Of a stretch of 64,000 bases of DNA, positions 1 through 7,824 are shown one piece after another. Each line of letters starts with the position of its first letter. Position 1 is the first letter of the stretch. The notes under the pieces are model-generated. The model made no database searches and was not told the DNA's origin. It saw nothing but the letters and a program-made list of their open reading frames with translations. The position numbers and the translations under genes were made by a program. Location of the stretch: NCBI RefSeq assembly GCF_001425605.1, contig NZ_LMRG01000001.1, positions 125,152 through 189,151 of the forward strand, read 5' to 3'. This stretch comes from Rhizobium sp. Leaf453. GTDB taxonomy: Bacteria; Pseudomonadota; Alphaproteobacteria; Rhizobiales; Rhizobiaceae.

Positions 1-87
1 TGGAACGAGAAGACCACCGGCGACCTGATGAAGAGCGGCAGCGAGGCCTTCAAGCATCTCACCCTGTCAGGCAATCGCGTCAGCTGA
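1..87 (+). CDS. C-terminal end of an unidentified protein (partial)
   Basis: The first 28 codons of the window are open in frame 1 and end at a TGA at 85-87. The start lies outside the window. The tail is hydrophilic and has no recognisable motif, so no function is given. No clear hairpin follows. The next 100 bases hold only the leader of the glutathione S-transferase gene. Confidence 0.45.
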   Translation, partial: WNEKTTGDLMKSGSEAFKHLTLSGNRVS

Positions 88-189
88 GCCGAAAACATCA
101 AAAGATTTCATGGCTGATATCACCGGTATTCGCTTCTTGCGCCGTTCTGTCTCGCCTACCCTGCGCCGATCGATCGAGGAGGAATGACC

Positions 190-855
190 ATGCTGACGAT
201 CTACGGCGTTTACCGCTCACGCGCATCGCGCAACTACTGGATGGCGGAGGAACTCGGCATTCCCTTCCTGTCCGTGCCGGTCATCCAGGCCAGACGCCTT
301 GCCGATCCGCTGTCGCCCGGCGCGCCCCTCAACACCAAATCCGCGGCCTTTCTCTCGGTCAATCCGATGGGGTTCATCCCGGTGATCGAGGATGACGGAC
401 TGGTTCTGGCGGAATCGCTCGCCAACAATCTCTACCTCGCGCGCAAGCATGGCGGTCCGCTCTCCGGCGCCGATGTCCGCGAGGAAGGCGAGATGATGAC
501 CTGGACGCTCTGGGCGGCGACGGAGGTCGAGCCACATTCCGTGAAAATCGTGCTGACCTATGACAATGCCCTCGACAAGACGCCGGACGGACAGGCGGTC
601 ATTGCGGCCGCGGTCCAGGGACTGGAAAAGCCTTTGGCGCGCCTGAACACCCATCTGCAGGCTAGCGATTACGTGGTCGGCAACCGCTTCACCGTCGCCG
701 ATCTCAACCTCGCGGAAGTGATGCGCTATGCGATGAGCGAGACCTATCTGCTCGACAAATACAGCCATGTAAAGGACTGGCTCGTCCGCTGCCACGCTCG
801 CCCGGCCTTCGGGCGAATGATGGCGGCGCGGCAGAAGGAAGTGGCGGAGGCTTGA
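190..855 (+). CDS. Glutathione S-transferase family protein
   Basis: A 221-residue cytosolic protein with the two-domain glutathione transferase layout. An N-terminal thioredoxin-like fold (residues 1-85) carries the cis-proline segment [10 protein letters not shown] with Pro64, followed by the glutathione-contacting E-S pair at 75-76. An all-helical C-terminal domain spans about 90-221. The family conjugates or reduces electrophiles with glutathione; the substrate cannot be told. An ATG at 184 is in frame, but the AGGAGG at 177-182 sits only 1 nt from it and 7 nt from the ATG at 190, so 190 is preferred. The gene converges on a LysR gene 15 nt downstream. Confidence 0.85.
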   Translation: MLTIYGVYRSRASRNYWMAEELGIPFLSVPVIQARRLADPLSPGAPLNTKSAAFLSVNPMGFIPVIEDDGLVLAESLANNLYLARKHGGPLSGADVREEGEMMTWTLWAATEVEPHSVKIVLTYDNALDKTPDGQAVIAAAVQGLEKPLARLNTHLQASDYVVGNRFTVADLNLAEVMRYAMSETYLLDKYSHVKDWLVRCHARPAFGRMMAARQKEVAEA

Positions 856-870
856 TCCGGCGGCGAGCGC

Positions 871-1773
871 TCAGGCGAAACCGAGCTTCTGCATGCTGTC
901 TTCGATTTCCTCGCGCACCCATTGCTTGAAGGCGGTGACCGTTCGCGTCTCACGCCGCGAGGGTGGCGTGACGAAATAGTGTCCGAAGCCGGTTTTCACC
1001 CTTACCGGAAACGGCACGACAAGGCGGCCTTCGATAATCGAATAACCGGCCAGAGTCTGCCAGGCGAGCATGACGCCCTGCCCGGCAATGGCGGCGTCCA
1101 GACAGAGCGAGGCCTCGTTGAAGACATGGCGTGCCTTCATCGCTTCACCCGAGAGGCCGACGTCGCGCAGCCACGTTTCCCAACTGAACATCGAACGGCC
1201 ATCCAGCACGGCGGGAACATCGAGCAGGTCCCGCGGTGTCTTCAATCCCTCCGCCATGGCGGGCGAACAGACCGGAAAGACTTCCTGCTCCAGCAACAGC
1301 TCCGCCTTGACGTCCGGCCAGTTGCCGGTGCCGACGCGAATGCCGAGATCGACGCCGGAATTTTCGAGATTGACCAGGGCCGTCGTCGCATCGATGCGCA
1401 GGCTGATATCCGGATGCTTCTCCGCGAAGCGATCCAGCCGGCAGACCAGCCAGCGGGCGGCGAAAACCGGAGCCACGGAAATGGTCAGGACCGTCTCGTC
1501 GCGCCGCCGGGCGGTTGCGACCGCCTGATCGAGCGTTTCGAAACCGCCAGTCAAGCGTGGCAGGAAACCTTCAGCGAAGGACGTGGCCGCCAGCCCACGG
1601 GTGGTGCGCTCGAACAGGGCGCGGCCCAACTGCCGTTCCGTCTTGATAATCTGCTGGCTGACGGCCCCGACCGTGACGCCAAGCTCATCCGCTGCCGCCT
1701 GCAGCGAGCCGAGGCGGCCGGCAGCCTCGACGGCGCGCAGTCCGTTGAGATGAACGGCATTGAGATGTTTCAT
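871..1773 (-). CDS. LysR-family transcriptional regulator, GcvA-like
   Basis: A 300-residue DNA-binding regulator. The N-terminal winged helix-turn-helix (about residues 8-67) has the LysR pattern with AADELGVTVGAVSQQI, and the C-terminal periplasmic-binding-like effector domain covers about 95-295. The segment RWLVCRLDRFAEKHPDI is typical of the GcvA/AmpR-like branch. It converges with the glutathione transferase gene, so the usual divergent target is absent. The small ORF starting at 1866 is the only divergent neighbour. Effector and targets are unknown. Confidence 0.88.
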   Translation of the reverse strand: MKHLNAVHLNGLRAVEAAGRLGSLQAAADELGVTVGAVSQQIIKTERQLGRALFERTTRGLAATSFAEGFLPRLTGGFETLDQAVATARRRDETVLTISVAPVFAARWLVCRLDRFAEKHPDISLRIDATTALVNLENSGVDLGIRVGTGNWPDVKAELLLEQEVFPVCSPAMAEGLKTPRDLLDVPAVLDGRSMFSWETWLRDVGLSGEAMKARHVFNEASLCLDAAIAGQGVMLAWQTLAGYSIIEGRLVVPFPVRVKTGFGHYFVTPPSRRETRTVTAFKQWVREEIEDSMQKLGFA

Positions 1774-1865
1774 ATAGTTTTTCTATAGCAGCGTCCCAGC
1801 AAACTCAATTGAAAAGCAGCCGTGGCAGGCAGAGTGTAGGGGCATACAACATCGAAGGTGATGCC

Positions 1866-2054
1866 ATGATCAACCTGCTTTCCCTGCTTGAGCGGTTCCT
1901 GACGGCCGATGACCGGGACCGAAACGAAACAGCCGTGGATTGGGGCACCGACCCCCTACGACATCCGGACATTGCCCGGATGGATCCGCGCGAACTGGGG
2001 GACCTGCCCTTTCCTGCCCGGCCGGTGCGGGCAGCCGCAACCTGCTACTCCTGA
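1866..2054 (+). CDS. Small hypothetical protein (62 aa)
   Basis: A 62-codon reading frame preceded by GAAGGTG at 1854-1860, five bases before the ATG at 1866. The centre, with DIARMDPRELGDLPFPA, resembles the C-terminal 'relative-position' motif of short rhizobial proteins related to DUF1127, but the match is from memory. The N-terminus (MINLLSLLERFL) is amphipathic. It lies divergent from the LysR gene and is followed by a strong hairpin at 2069-2096. Function unknown. Confidence 0.5.
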   Translation: MINLLSLLERFLTADDRDRNETAVDWGTDPLRHPDIARMDPRELGDLPFPARPVRAAATCYS

Positions 2055-2068
2055 TGTCAGCGATGCCC

Positions 2069-2096
2069 CCCCGGCGCTGCGTGACGCACGCCGGGG
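2069..2096. terminator. GC-rich hairpin between convergent genes
   Basis: Arms CCCCGGCG (2069-2076) and CGCCGGGG (2089-2096) enclose an inner TGCG/CGCA stem. There is no T-tract on either side. It sits between the small ORF ending at 2054 and the minus-strand gene ending at 2109, so it may end both transcripts. Confidence 0.5.
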
Positions 2097-2108
2097 TCAT
2101 CACAGGTG

Positions 2109-2480
2109 TCAGGCCGGCGAAAGAGCCGCGCAGCCCGGAACATCTTCCAGTCTGAAATAGACAGGAATGCCGCGCTCGCGGGCTATCCGCACATCGTTGT
2201 CCGCGCCCTTCGAGTCACCGGGCAGCCTCAGCACGGCATCGCAAAGCTGCAGAAGCCGCCCAGCGACCGGATGAAAGATTTGCTCATAGAGGTCATCGCC
2301 GATCTCGCGGCCGCCGGCCGCATGCCACACCGGCAATGCCACCCACTCGCCGATCATCGGCACATGACCGGCCTTGAACAATTCATGAGACGGCGCTTCA
2401 AGCCGTTTCAGGTTGGCCGCCATCCTGGCGGGATCGTCTCCCGTTCCGGAACGATAGGGACCGGCAATCAAAATCAGCAT
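2109..2480 (-). CDS. DUF4406 / deoxyribosyltransferase-like protein
   Basis: A 123-residue protein starting MLILIAGPYRSG. This opening, the later D-D-LYEQIFHP segment and a C-terminal GADNDVRIARERGIPVYF strand-helix unit match the Rossmann-like fold of DUF4406 and nucleoside 2-deoxyribosyltransferase relatives. Those proteins act on nucleosides or nucleotides or are uncharacterised. An upstream in-frame start at 2492 exists but would add only four residues. The gene is divergent from a DeoR-family regulator, with a phased repeat array between them, so it is a likely target of that regulator. No substrate is assigned. Confidence 0.6.
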   Translation of the reverse strand: MLILIAGPYRSGTGDDPARMAANLKRLEAPSHELFKAGHVPMIGEWVALPVWHAAGGREIGDDLYEQIFHPVAGRLLQLCDAVLRLPGDSKGADNDVRIARERGIPVYFRLEDVPGCAALSPA

Positions 2481-2527
2481 GTGCAGCTCCATACATTTGC
2501 ACGAATCTCCAGATAATTCTGGATATT

Positions 2528-2567
2528 TCGTGATAAATCATGCAATATCGTGCAATGTCAAGATATG
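2528..2567. promoter_or_regulatory. Four tandem 10-bp repeats, probable DeoR-family operator
   Basis: Four consecutive 10-mers begin with TC and share a TCRTGmAATA-like core: TCGTGATAAA, TCATGCAATA, TCGTGCAATG and TCAAGATATG. The spacing equals one helical turn. They lie directly before the DeoR start at 2582 and 48 nt upstream of the divergent gene. DeoR-type repressors commonly use short phased direct repeats, so autoregulation and control of the divergent gene is a reasonable inference. Confidence 0.45.
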
Positions 2568-2581
2568 ACACGGAGACAGGC

Positions 2582-3334
2582 ATGCTGACGACACAAAGGC
2601 GGGCGCTGATTTTGCAGCGGCTTGCACGTGATGGGCAGGTGATTGCCGGCGCGCTGGCGCAGGAACTGGACCTGTCGGAAGACACGATCCGGCGCGACTT
2701 GCGCGACATGGCTGCCGCCGGTCTCCTGAAGCGCGTGCATGGCGGCGCACTGCCGGTCGATGCACCGCTGCCGGATCTGGAAACCCGCCAGGCGATCTCA
2801 ACGGACGTGAAAAAGCGCCTTGGCCGGGCAGCGGCGCAGATGGTGCGGGCCGGACAACTGATTTTCCTGGATGGCGGAACGACGAATGCGGAGATCGTCC
2901 ATGCGCTGCCGCGGGAGATGCCGATCACGATCGCCACACACAGCCCGGCGATTGCGTCTCTGTTGGAAAAGCACCGGGCCGAGGTAATCCTGATCGGCGG
3001 ACGGCTCTACAAGCATTCCATGGTCGCGACCGGGGCAGCGGCTCTGGCTGCCATCGGCATGCTGCGGCCGGATATCTTCTTTCTCGGCGCGACCGCCGCT
3101 CACCCCGTCCACGGGCTTTCGACCGGCGACCATGAAGAGGCGGCCATCAAGCGCGCCATTATCGGCCAATCGGCCGAAACCGTCACCCTTCTGACGGATA
3201 AGAAGCTCGACGCCGTCTCACCGCATCACATCGCCGGCATCAGCGACATGGCGAGGATGATCCTGCCCGCCGGGCTGGGCGAAGACAGGATCGCCCCCTA
3301 CCGGCAAAGCCACGTCGATATCATTGAGGCTTGA
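2582..3334 (+). CDS. DeoR-family transcriptional regulator
   Basis: A 250-residue regulator. The N-terminal DeoR helix-turn-helix (about residues 5-57) contains LAQELDLSEDTIRRDLRDM and the family's GLLKRVHGGA turn. The C-terminal sugar-phosphate-sensing DeoRC domain spans about 75-235, with FLDGGTTN and the conserved D-K-K late motif LTDKKL. ATG 2582 is chosen because GGAG lies eight bases upstream and the protein then starts at the usual point (MLTTQRR). Frames opening earlier add an atypical tail. It is probably a repressor sensing a phosphorylated sugar; the likely target is the divergent DUF4406-like gene. Confidence 0.87.
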   Translation: MLTTQRRALILQRLARDGQVIAGALAQELDLSEDTIRRDLRDMAAAGLLKRVHGGALPVDAPLPDLETRQAISTDVKKRLGRAAAQMVRAGQLIFLDGGTTNAEIVHALPREMPITIATHSPAIASLLEKHRAEVILIGGRLYKHSMVATGAAALAAIGMLRPDIFFLGATAAHPVHGLSTGDHEEAAIKRAIIGQSAETVTLLTDKKLDAVSPHHIAGISDMARMILPAGLGEDRIAPYRQSHVDIIEA

Positions 3335-3355
3335 CGGTCTCAGACCGGGCGTGGC

Positions 3356-4360
3356 TCAGGCAAAGGCCTCGGTCACCCGGACATCGCCGACATGGATGCC
3401 GTTCCAGTTCTTCATCGAATGATTGGCCTGCGCCATCAGGGCGGCGTGCAGGTCCGGTTCATCGGTAAAAAAGCGGGCAAGCGTGGCGGCGACCATGGCT
3501 TCGGCGGCGCGGGTAGTGCCGTCCTCGCATTTCAGCGCAATCGCGATGCCCTTTTCCGGGATGGCCGCGCAGAAAACGCCCTCAGCGCCGGTCTTGGCGA
3601 AGATGCGGCCGGGGGCTGTCTGCATCAGCCGCGTGCAGGCGCGCTTCGTGCCGGCAACGTAGAACGGCTCGGCCATGCAGGCCTCGATCAGGCGTTTCGA
3701 GCCCTTGGCACGCAGGGGCTCCAGGCCGCTGCCCGTCGCCATCCTGGCAAAGCCGTGGGCAAGACCCTTGAGCGGCACGGCATAGGTCGGGATCGAGCAG
3801 CCGTCGGTGCCGCAATTGTCGTGCGCGAGAACGGCACCAGTGAGGTTTTCCATGACGCCGCGGATTTCACGCTGCAGCGGGTGATCGTAGGTGACATAAC
3901 CCGCCGTTTCCTCGCCGCTGTGGCAGCATGCGCAGACGAAGCCGGCATGCTTGCCGGAGCAATTGTTGTGAAGCGCTGTGGGATGCGAGAGTGTGCGGGC
4001 CTGATCGATGATCGTATGCTGATCGAACGACCAGTGGTCGCCGCATTCCAGCGTCGACACGTCACGCCCGGCAGCGGCGAGCATGGCGGCCGCAAGCTCT
4101 ACATGTTCGCGCTCGCCATTGTGCGAGGAACAAGCGAGCGCCAGCGCCCGGTTGTCGAAGCCGTAGGCATCGGCCGCACCCGTCTCCATCAGCGGCAGCG
4201 CCTGCATCGCCTTGCAGGCCGAACGCGGGAAGACGCCGGCATCGGTCTCGCCGAGCGAAAACACGGTCTTTCCGTCGCCATCGACCGCGATCACCATGCC
4301 GCGATGGCGGCTTTCGACGAGATTGCCGCGCGTGACTTCAACAAGTACCGGGTTCGACAT
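3356..4360 (-). CDS. L-asparaginase, rhizobial class 3 type
   Basis: A 334-residue enzyme of the Rhizobium etli-type asparaginase family, unrelated to the E. coli AnsA/AnsB fold. Visible active-site features are the PRSACK motif (Ser47 and Lys50), the SSHNGE motif (Ser79) and the cysteine-rich zinc-site segments HNNCSGKHAGF and AHDNCGTDGCS. It hydrolyses L-asparagine to aspartate and ammonia in the cytosol. In R. etli, enzymes of this family support growth on asparagine. It converges with the DeoR gene. The DUF3750 gene starts divergently 74 nt away. Confidence 0.85.
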   Translation of the reverse strand: MSNPVLVEVTRGNLVESRHRGMVIAVDGDGKTVFSLGETDAGVFPRSACKAMQALPLMETGAADAYGFDNRALALACSSHNGEREHVELAAAMLAAAGRDVSTLECGDHWSFDQHTIIDQARTLSHPTALHNNCSGKHAGFVCACCHSGEETAGYVTYDHPLQREIRGVMENLTGAVLAHDNCGTDGCSIPTYAVPLKGLAHGFARMATGSGLEPLRAKGSKRLIEACMAEPFYVAGTKRACTRLMQTAPGRIFAKTGAEGVFCAAIPEKGIAIALKCEDGTTRAAEAMVAATLARFFTDEPDLHAALMAQANHSMKNWNGIHVGDVRVTEAFA

Positions 4361-4434
4361 TTTTATGCCCTCAAAAATCCAAGTTCCGGCAGTGTCTTAT
4401 CGCAAGACGAAATCTTGCAAAACCCGGACCCGCC

Positions 4435-5172
4435 ATGAAATTTCTCAAACGGCTGTTTCTCGCCATCCTGTTTGTCTACCTGCTGCCGGCACTCGCCTCC
4501 GCCGGATGGTGGTATGTCAAGGACAGGCCGGCGAACTGGCGGGAGGCAGACTGGTCTTCCACGGGAATCCTGCCGAAGCCGCAGGACAACAGGGAAGCGG
4601 CCATCTACGTCTTCTCCGCCACGACCGGCGGCATGAAGGGGGCCGTTGCCAGCCATTCCTGGATCGTCACCAAGCAGGAGGGCGATGACAGCTACAACCG
4701 GTATGACAAGGTCGGCTGGGGATCGCCGATCCGCCGCAACGCCTATGCCGCCGATGCACGCTGGTATTCCAACCTGCCGCATCTTGTGACCGCCATCCAT
4801 GGCGACGAGGCGACGCGGCTGATCCCGAAGATCGAAGCGGCGATCCGCTCCTACCCCTATTCAAAGCCGGGCGGATATCGCATCTGGCCGGGACCGAACT
4901 CCAACACCTTCGTCGCCCATGTGCTGCGGTCCGTGCCCGAAATCGGCACCGTGCTGCCGCCGGATGCCGTGGGCCGCGACTACCTGCCGGAAGGCAAGCT
5001 GTTTTCGCTCGATGCAGATGGGCTCGACGCGCATGCGACGCTCTACGGCCTGCTCGGCGTTTCGGTCGGCGCACGCAGCGGTCTCGAACTGCATTTCATG
5101 GGCCTTGTGGCCGGCATCGACGTGATGCGCCCGGCGATCAAGGTTCCGGCACTGGGGCGGTTCGGGGTGTAA
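4435..5172 (+). CDS. DUF3750 family protein
   Basis: A 245-residue protein. Residues 1-25 form a hydrophobic, membrane-anchoring or signal segment (FLKRLFLAILFVYLLPALAS). The body contains GAVASHSWIVTKQEG, KVGWGSPIRRN and WPGPNSNTFVAHVLR, which fit the conserved blocks of DUF3750, a family of unknown function widespread in proteobacteria. It probably faces the periplasm. It is a single gene divergent from the asparaginase gene. No enzymatic residues can be assigned. Confidence 0.7.
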   Translation: MKFLKRLFLAILFVYLLPALASAGWWYVKDRPANWREADWSSTGILPKPQDNREAAIYVFSATTGGMKGAVASHSWIVTKQEGDDSYNRYDKVGWGSPIRRNAYAADARWYSNLPHLVTAIHGDEATRLIPKIEAAIRSYPYSKPGGYRIWPGPNSNTFVAHVLRSVPEIGTVLPPDAVGRDYLPEGKLFSLDADGLDAHATLYGLLGVSVGARSGLELHFMGLVAGIDVMRPAIKVPALGRFGV

Positions 5173-5246
5173 GACAGACTGCTTGCGGGATGTGACTTTG
5201 AAAAATTGTGATAGGATCGACTTGGAAATCCCGTGCGGAGACAGAC

Positions 5247-5525
5247 ATGACGCAATCATTGAAACGTCAGATCGTGGAGCTTCCGGAAAGCTTGGAGGCG
5301 CAGGTCGCTTCGCTGGCGCAGAAAACCGGACGGTCTCGTGCAGTCATCGTCAATGAAGCCATCGACACCTATGTCAACAACCAGCTTCGCTGGCTGACGG
5401 ATATGGACGCCGCGGTTCTCGATGCGAAGCAAGGGCAATCCTATGACGGCGCCGATGTGCTGGATTGGCTCGACAGTTGGGACAGCGACAGCGAAAAAGG
5501 CAGACCCGAGCCTTCAAAGCGATAG
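5247..5525 (+). CDS. ParD/CopG-type antitoxin
   Basis: A 92-residue protein. Residues about 5-45 form a ribbon-helix-helix DNA-binding domain (KRQIVELPESLEAQVASLAQ, then TGRSRAVIVNEAI). The acidic C-terminal tail (DVLDWLDSWDSDSE) is typical of the toxin-wrapping part of ParD-like antitoxins. The ATG at 5247 follows GGAG in the leader; an upstream in-frame start at 5208 is less likely. The toxin gene begins 9 nt downstream, so the two are co-transcribed. The antitoxin is expected to neutralise the toxin and repress its own promoter. Confidence 0.82.
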   Translation: MTQSLKRQIVELPESLEAQVASLAQKTGRSRAVIVNEAIDTYVNNQLRWLTDMDAAVLDAKQGQSYDGADVLDWLDSWDSDSEKGRPEPSKR

Positions 5526-5534
5526 AACCGCCCG

Positions 5535-5846
5535 ATGCGGATACGGTTCACGTCCCATGCGATGCGCGACCTCGACGATCTGAAGGAATGGCTTCGCCTG
5601 AAAAATCCCGCCGGTTTCAAATCGGTCGCGGCACAGATATCCAAAACAATCCGGCCTGTTGCCGACCATCCCGTCATTGGCCGCAAGACTCTGCGAGAGG
5701 ACATTCGCGAACTCGTCGAGCCGCGTTACGGGTCTATAATTCCGTACACGATCATTGATGACGTCGTGTTCATCCTGCGCATCTACAGCGCCAGACGTTA
5801 TCCTCTTGATCCGGGCACGCTTGCCGATCCCGGGGAGAAGGAATAG
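5535..5846 (+). CDS. ParE/RelE-superfamily toxin
   Basis: A 103-residue basic protein with the RelE/ParE fold signature. It has an N-terminal strand-helix-helix (IRFTSHAMRDLDDLKEWL), a central RELVEPRYGSIIPYTI strand pair, and the C-terminal FILRIYSARR strand that carries the usual Arg cluster. ParE members poison DNA gyrase and RelE members cleave mRNA on the ribosome; sequence alone does not decide. It follows the antitoxin gene by 9 nt. An oppositely oriented terminator lies just beyond. Confidence 0.82.
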   Translation: MRIRFTSHAMRDLDDLKEWLRLKNPAGFKSVAAQISKTIRPVADHPVIGRKTLREDIRELVEPRYGSIIPYTIIDDVVFILRIYSARRYPLDPGTLADPGEKE

Positions 5847-5870
5847 TCGAACATTCACGACCCTCCAGAC

Positions 5871-5900
5871 AAACAAAAAGGGCCGCTTCGCAGCGACCCT
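5871..5900 (-). terminator. Rho-independent terminator for a minus-strand transcript
   Basis: Arms at 5879-5887 and 5892-5900 pair over nine positions with one G-T pair and a 4-nt loop. On the minus strand they are followed by a T-rich run (5871-5879). The orientation does not fit the toxin gene upstream; it fits a transcript coming from about 6060 or from the quinone oxidoreductase gene. Confidence 0.6.
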
Positions 5901-5970
5901 CCATGAGGTTTTGGCCAGGTAACAGGCCCGGACCATGTTCTGCTGGAACATGACCCGCAGGAAGGCTGGT

Positions 5971-6045
5971 TCAGATCGAGGGCTGCCTCGTCGTTGCCAC
6001 CACAATTCCCATGCCTGCTACGAGGTTCGAAATCTCATTAGACAC
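5971..6045 (-). CDS. Candidate 24-residue small ORF in a short minus-strand unit
   Basis: A GTG-initiated frame of 24 codons with AAGGAAGG seven bases upstream, a good ribosome binding site. The peptide has a small hydrophobic core (LVAGMGIVVATT) and no recognised family. Downstream on the same strand lie a perfect 7-bp-arm hairpin (CATGTTC 5934-5940 with GAACATG 5946-5952) and then the terminator at 5871-5900. It begins 83 nt after the end of the quinone oxidoreductase gene. It could be a leader-like peptide, a small membrane peptide, or chance inside a small RNA. Confidence 0.35.
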   Translation of the reverse strand: MSNEISNLVAGMGIVVATTRQPSI

Positions 6046-6128
6046 TGGACCACCTTCCTTTCATTACGTTGAACATGATTCAAAGGTAGTCCCATTTCGC
6101 CGAATTGCAAGGGCATCAGCCTTGGACT

Positions 6129-7127
6129 TTAGAAGGTCATGACGATCTTGCCGATGTGATCGCCGGCCTCCATCAGCCGGTGTGCCTCGACCACCTCGGT
6201 GAAGGGCACGATGGCGTGCATGACCGGCGCGATGTCGCCGTCTTCCAGCAGCGGCCAGACATTGTCCTCCAGATCATCGCGGATCGCCTCCTTTTCGGAG
6301 GCCGTGCGCGGCCGCATGGCGGAGCCCATGACATGCAGGCGCTTGCCGAGGATGGCGGCGATATTGGCCTTTTCGACGACGGCACCACCGAGGAAGGCGA
6401 TGATTGACAGGCGGCCATCCTTGGCAAGCGAGCCGATATTGCGGTCAAAATAGGGGGCGCCGACCATGTCGAGGATGACGTCGACGCCCTGCCCGCCGGT
6501 TTCCTCGAGGATAACAGCCTTGAAATCCTCCTCGCGATAATTGATCGCCCGCTTGGCGCCGAGCGAGACGCAGGCATCGCACTTGTCCTTGCTGCCTGCG
6601 GTGACGAAGACTTCAGCGCCGAACGCCCGGGCAAGCTGGATCGCGGTCGTGCCGATGCCGCTCGATCCGCCATGGATGAGGATCTTTTCACCCTCGACCA
6701 GATCGGCCATCTGGAAGACATTGGCCCAGACGGTGAAGAAGGTTTCCGGCAGTGCCGCTGCGCGGGCCGCATCGTATCCCTTCGGCCAAGGCATGGCCTG
6801 CGTTGCCGGCAGGGCACAAAACTCGGCATACCCGCCGCCATTGGCGAGGCCGCAGACCTTGTCGCCGACGATGAAGCCTTCCGCGCCCGCGCCCATCGCC
6901 ACGACTTCACCTGCGACCTCCAATCCGAGGATCGGGCTCGCGCCGGGCGGCGGCGGATAATTACCGAGGCGCTGCAACACATCCGGCCGGTTGACGCCGG
7001 AGGCTTCGACGCGAATGAGGATATCTCCGGGTTTCAGATCCGGCAGCGGACCGCGCGCCAGCACCATCTTCTCCGGCCCGCCGGGAGATGGAAGATCGAC
7101 ATAGGTCATTTCGGTCGGCAGGCTCAC
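6129..7127 (-). CDS. NAD(P)H quinone oxidoreductase, PIG3-like (zinc-free MDR)
   Basis: A 332-residue medium-chain reductase of the quinone oxidoreductase group. It has an N-terminal GroES-like domain with [20 protein letters not shown] and a central NADPH-binding Rossmann motif at residues 150-160 ([11 protein letters not shown]). The zinc-ligand cysteines of alcohol dehydrogenases are absent. The family reduces quinones and other carbonyls with NADPH in the cytosol. The gene is monocistronic by spacing; its neighbour at 7453 is divergent. Length and motifs are complete. Confidence 0.87.
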   Translation of the reverse strand: MSLPTEMTYVDLPSPGGPEKMVLARGPLPDLKPGDILIRVEASGVNRPDVLQRLGNYPPPPGASPILGLEVAGEVVAMGAGAEGFIVGDKVCGLANGGGYAEFCALPATQAMPWPKGYDAARAAALPETFFTVWANVFQMADLVEGEKILIHGGSSGIGTTAIQLARAFGAEVFVTAGSKDKCDACVSLGAKRAINYREEDFKAVILEETGGQGVDVILDMVGAPYFDRNIGSLAKDGRLSIIAFLGGAVVEKANIAAILGKRLHVMGSAMRPRTASEKEAIRDDLEDNVWPLLEDGDIAPVMHAIVPFTEVVEAHRLMEAGDHIGKIVMTF

Positions 7128-7452
7128 GGCACTCTCCCTGGATTTTCTCGTTGCCGACTATCTAGCGCGCCGCATGCAAACGGCAAAGCCAAGTTTGTGC
7201 CAGGAGCCCCTTAAACATTGCGGCAAAAACCCAGCGAAGCAGCGCGATGCTGCGCCGCATCATGGCAAAATTGCGCGCGCTAAAGCCTTCCGAAAATTAA
7301 ACTTCTTTAATTTGAAACGGCAGAAAACCGGGCCTAGCTTCGTCCTCGAAACCGGGAGACGCCGGCGGCTTCCCCCAGGCCGCGACGCGACGAACTCCGG
7401 ACGGTTTCAGACTATCGGTCCCGATGACTGGACCATATCAAGGACGACACCC
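7128..7452. other. 325-base intergenic region with an AT-rich palindrome
   Basis: No coding region was found. The notable element is a perfect inverted repeat AAATTAAA (7294-7301) CTTC TTTAATTT (7306-7313). It lacks the T-tract and GC content of a terminator and lies 140 nt before the DUF1344 gene, so it may be an operator. The region is the divergent control space of the quinone oxidoreductase and DUF1344 genes. Confidence 0.4.
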
Positions 7453-7710
7453 ATGCGTGCTCTTCTGACTTCGCTTACCCTCATTTCCGCAATCTCCCTT
7501 TCGTCAGCCGCTTTTGCGGCCAGTACCGCCACCGGCACCGTCCGCGCCTTCGACGCCAAGGCCCAGACGCTCACCTTGAAGGACGGCACCAGCTACATGC
7601 TGCCGGCCAGCTTCAAGGACCCCGGCATCAAGGTCGGCGAAAAGGTCAAGGTCGCCTATGAAATGATCGGCAAGAAACATCAGGCAACGGCGGTGACGCT
7701 GGCGCAGTGA
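7453..7710 (+). CDS. DUF1344 small exported protein
   Basis: An 85-residue protein with a signal peptide at residues 1-22 (hydrophobic core ending SAAFA|AST) and a compact beta-rich domain. The domain contains GTVRAFDAKAQTLTLKDGTS and VGEKVKVAYE, the usual blocks of rhizobial DUF1344 proteins. Location is periplasmic or extracellular; the function of the family is unknown. The ATG at 7453 is chosen because it places the signal peptide at the N-terminus, whereas the open frame upstream encodes no sensible extension. A bidirectional hairpin follows. Confidence 0.72.
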   Translation: MRALLTSLTLISAISLSSAAFAASTATGTVRAFDAKAQTLTLKDGTSYMLPASFKDPGIKVGEKVKVAYEMIGKKHQATAVTLAQ

Positions 7711-7773
7711 CACGCATAGCGTCCGCATGAGCGTACCCGATCGCGGCTAGACGCTTCGGGATCATGCAGAAAC

Positions 7774-7812
7774 GGGCTGGACCCCATGATGGGATCCAGC
7801 CCGCCGCTTTTT
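7774..7812. terminator. Bidirectional terminator-like hairpin
   Basis: Arms GGGCTGGA (7774-7781) and TCCAGCCC (7795-7802), with a further CCC/GGG inner stem, are followed after five bases by TTTTT on the plus strand. It lies between the convergent DUF1344 gene and the EAL-GGDEF gene and can serve the former directly. Confidence 0.65.
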
Positions 7813-7824
7813 GAGGTGATCGGT

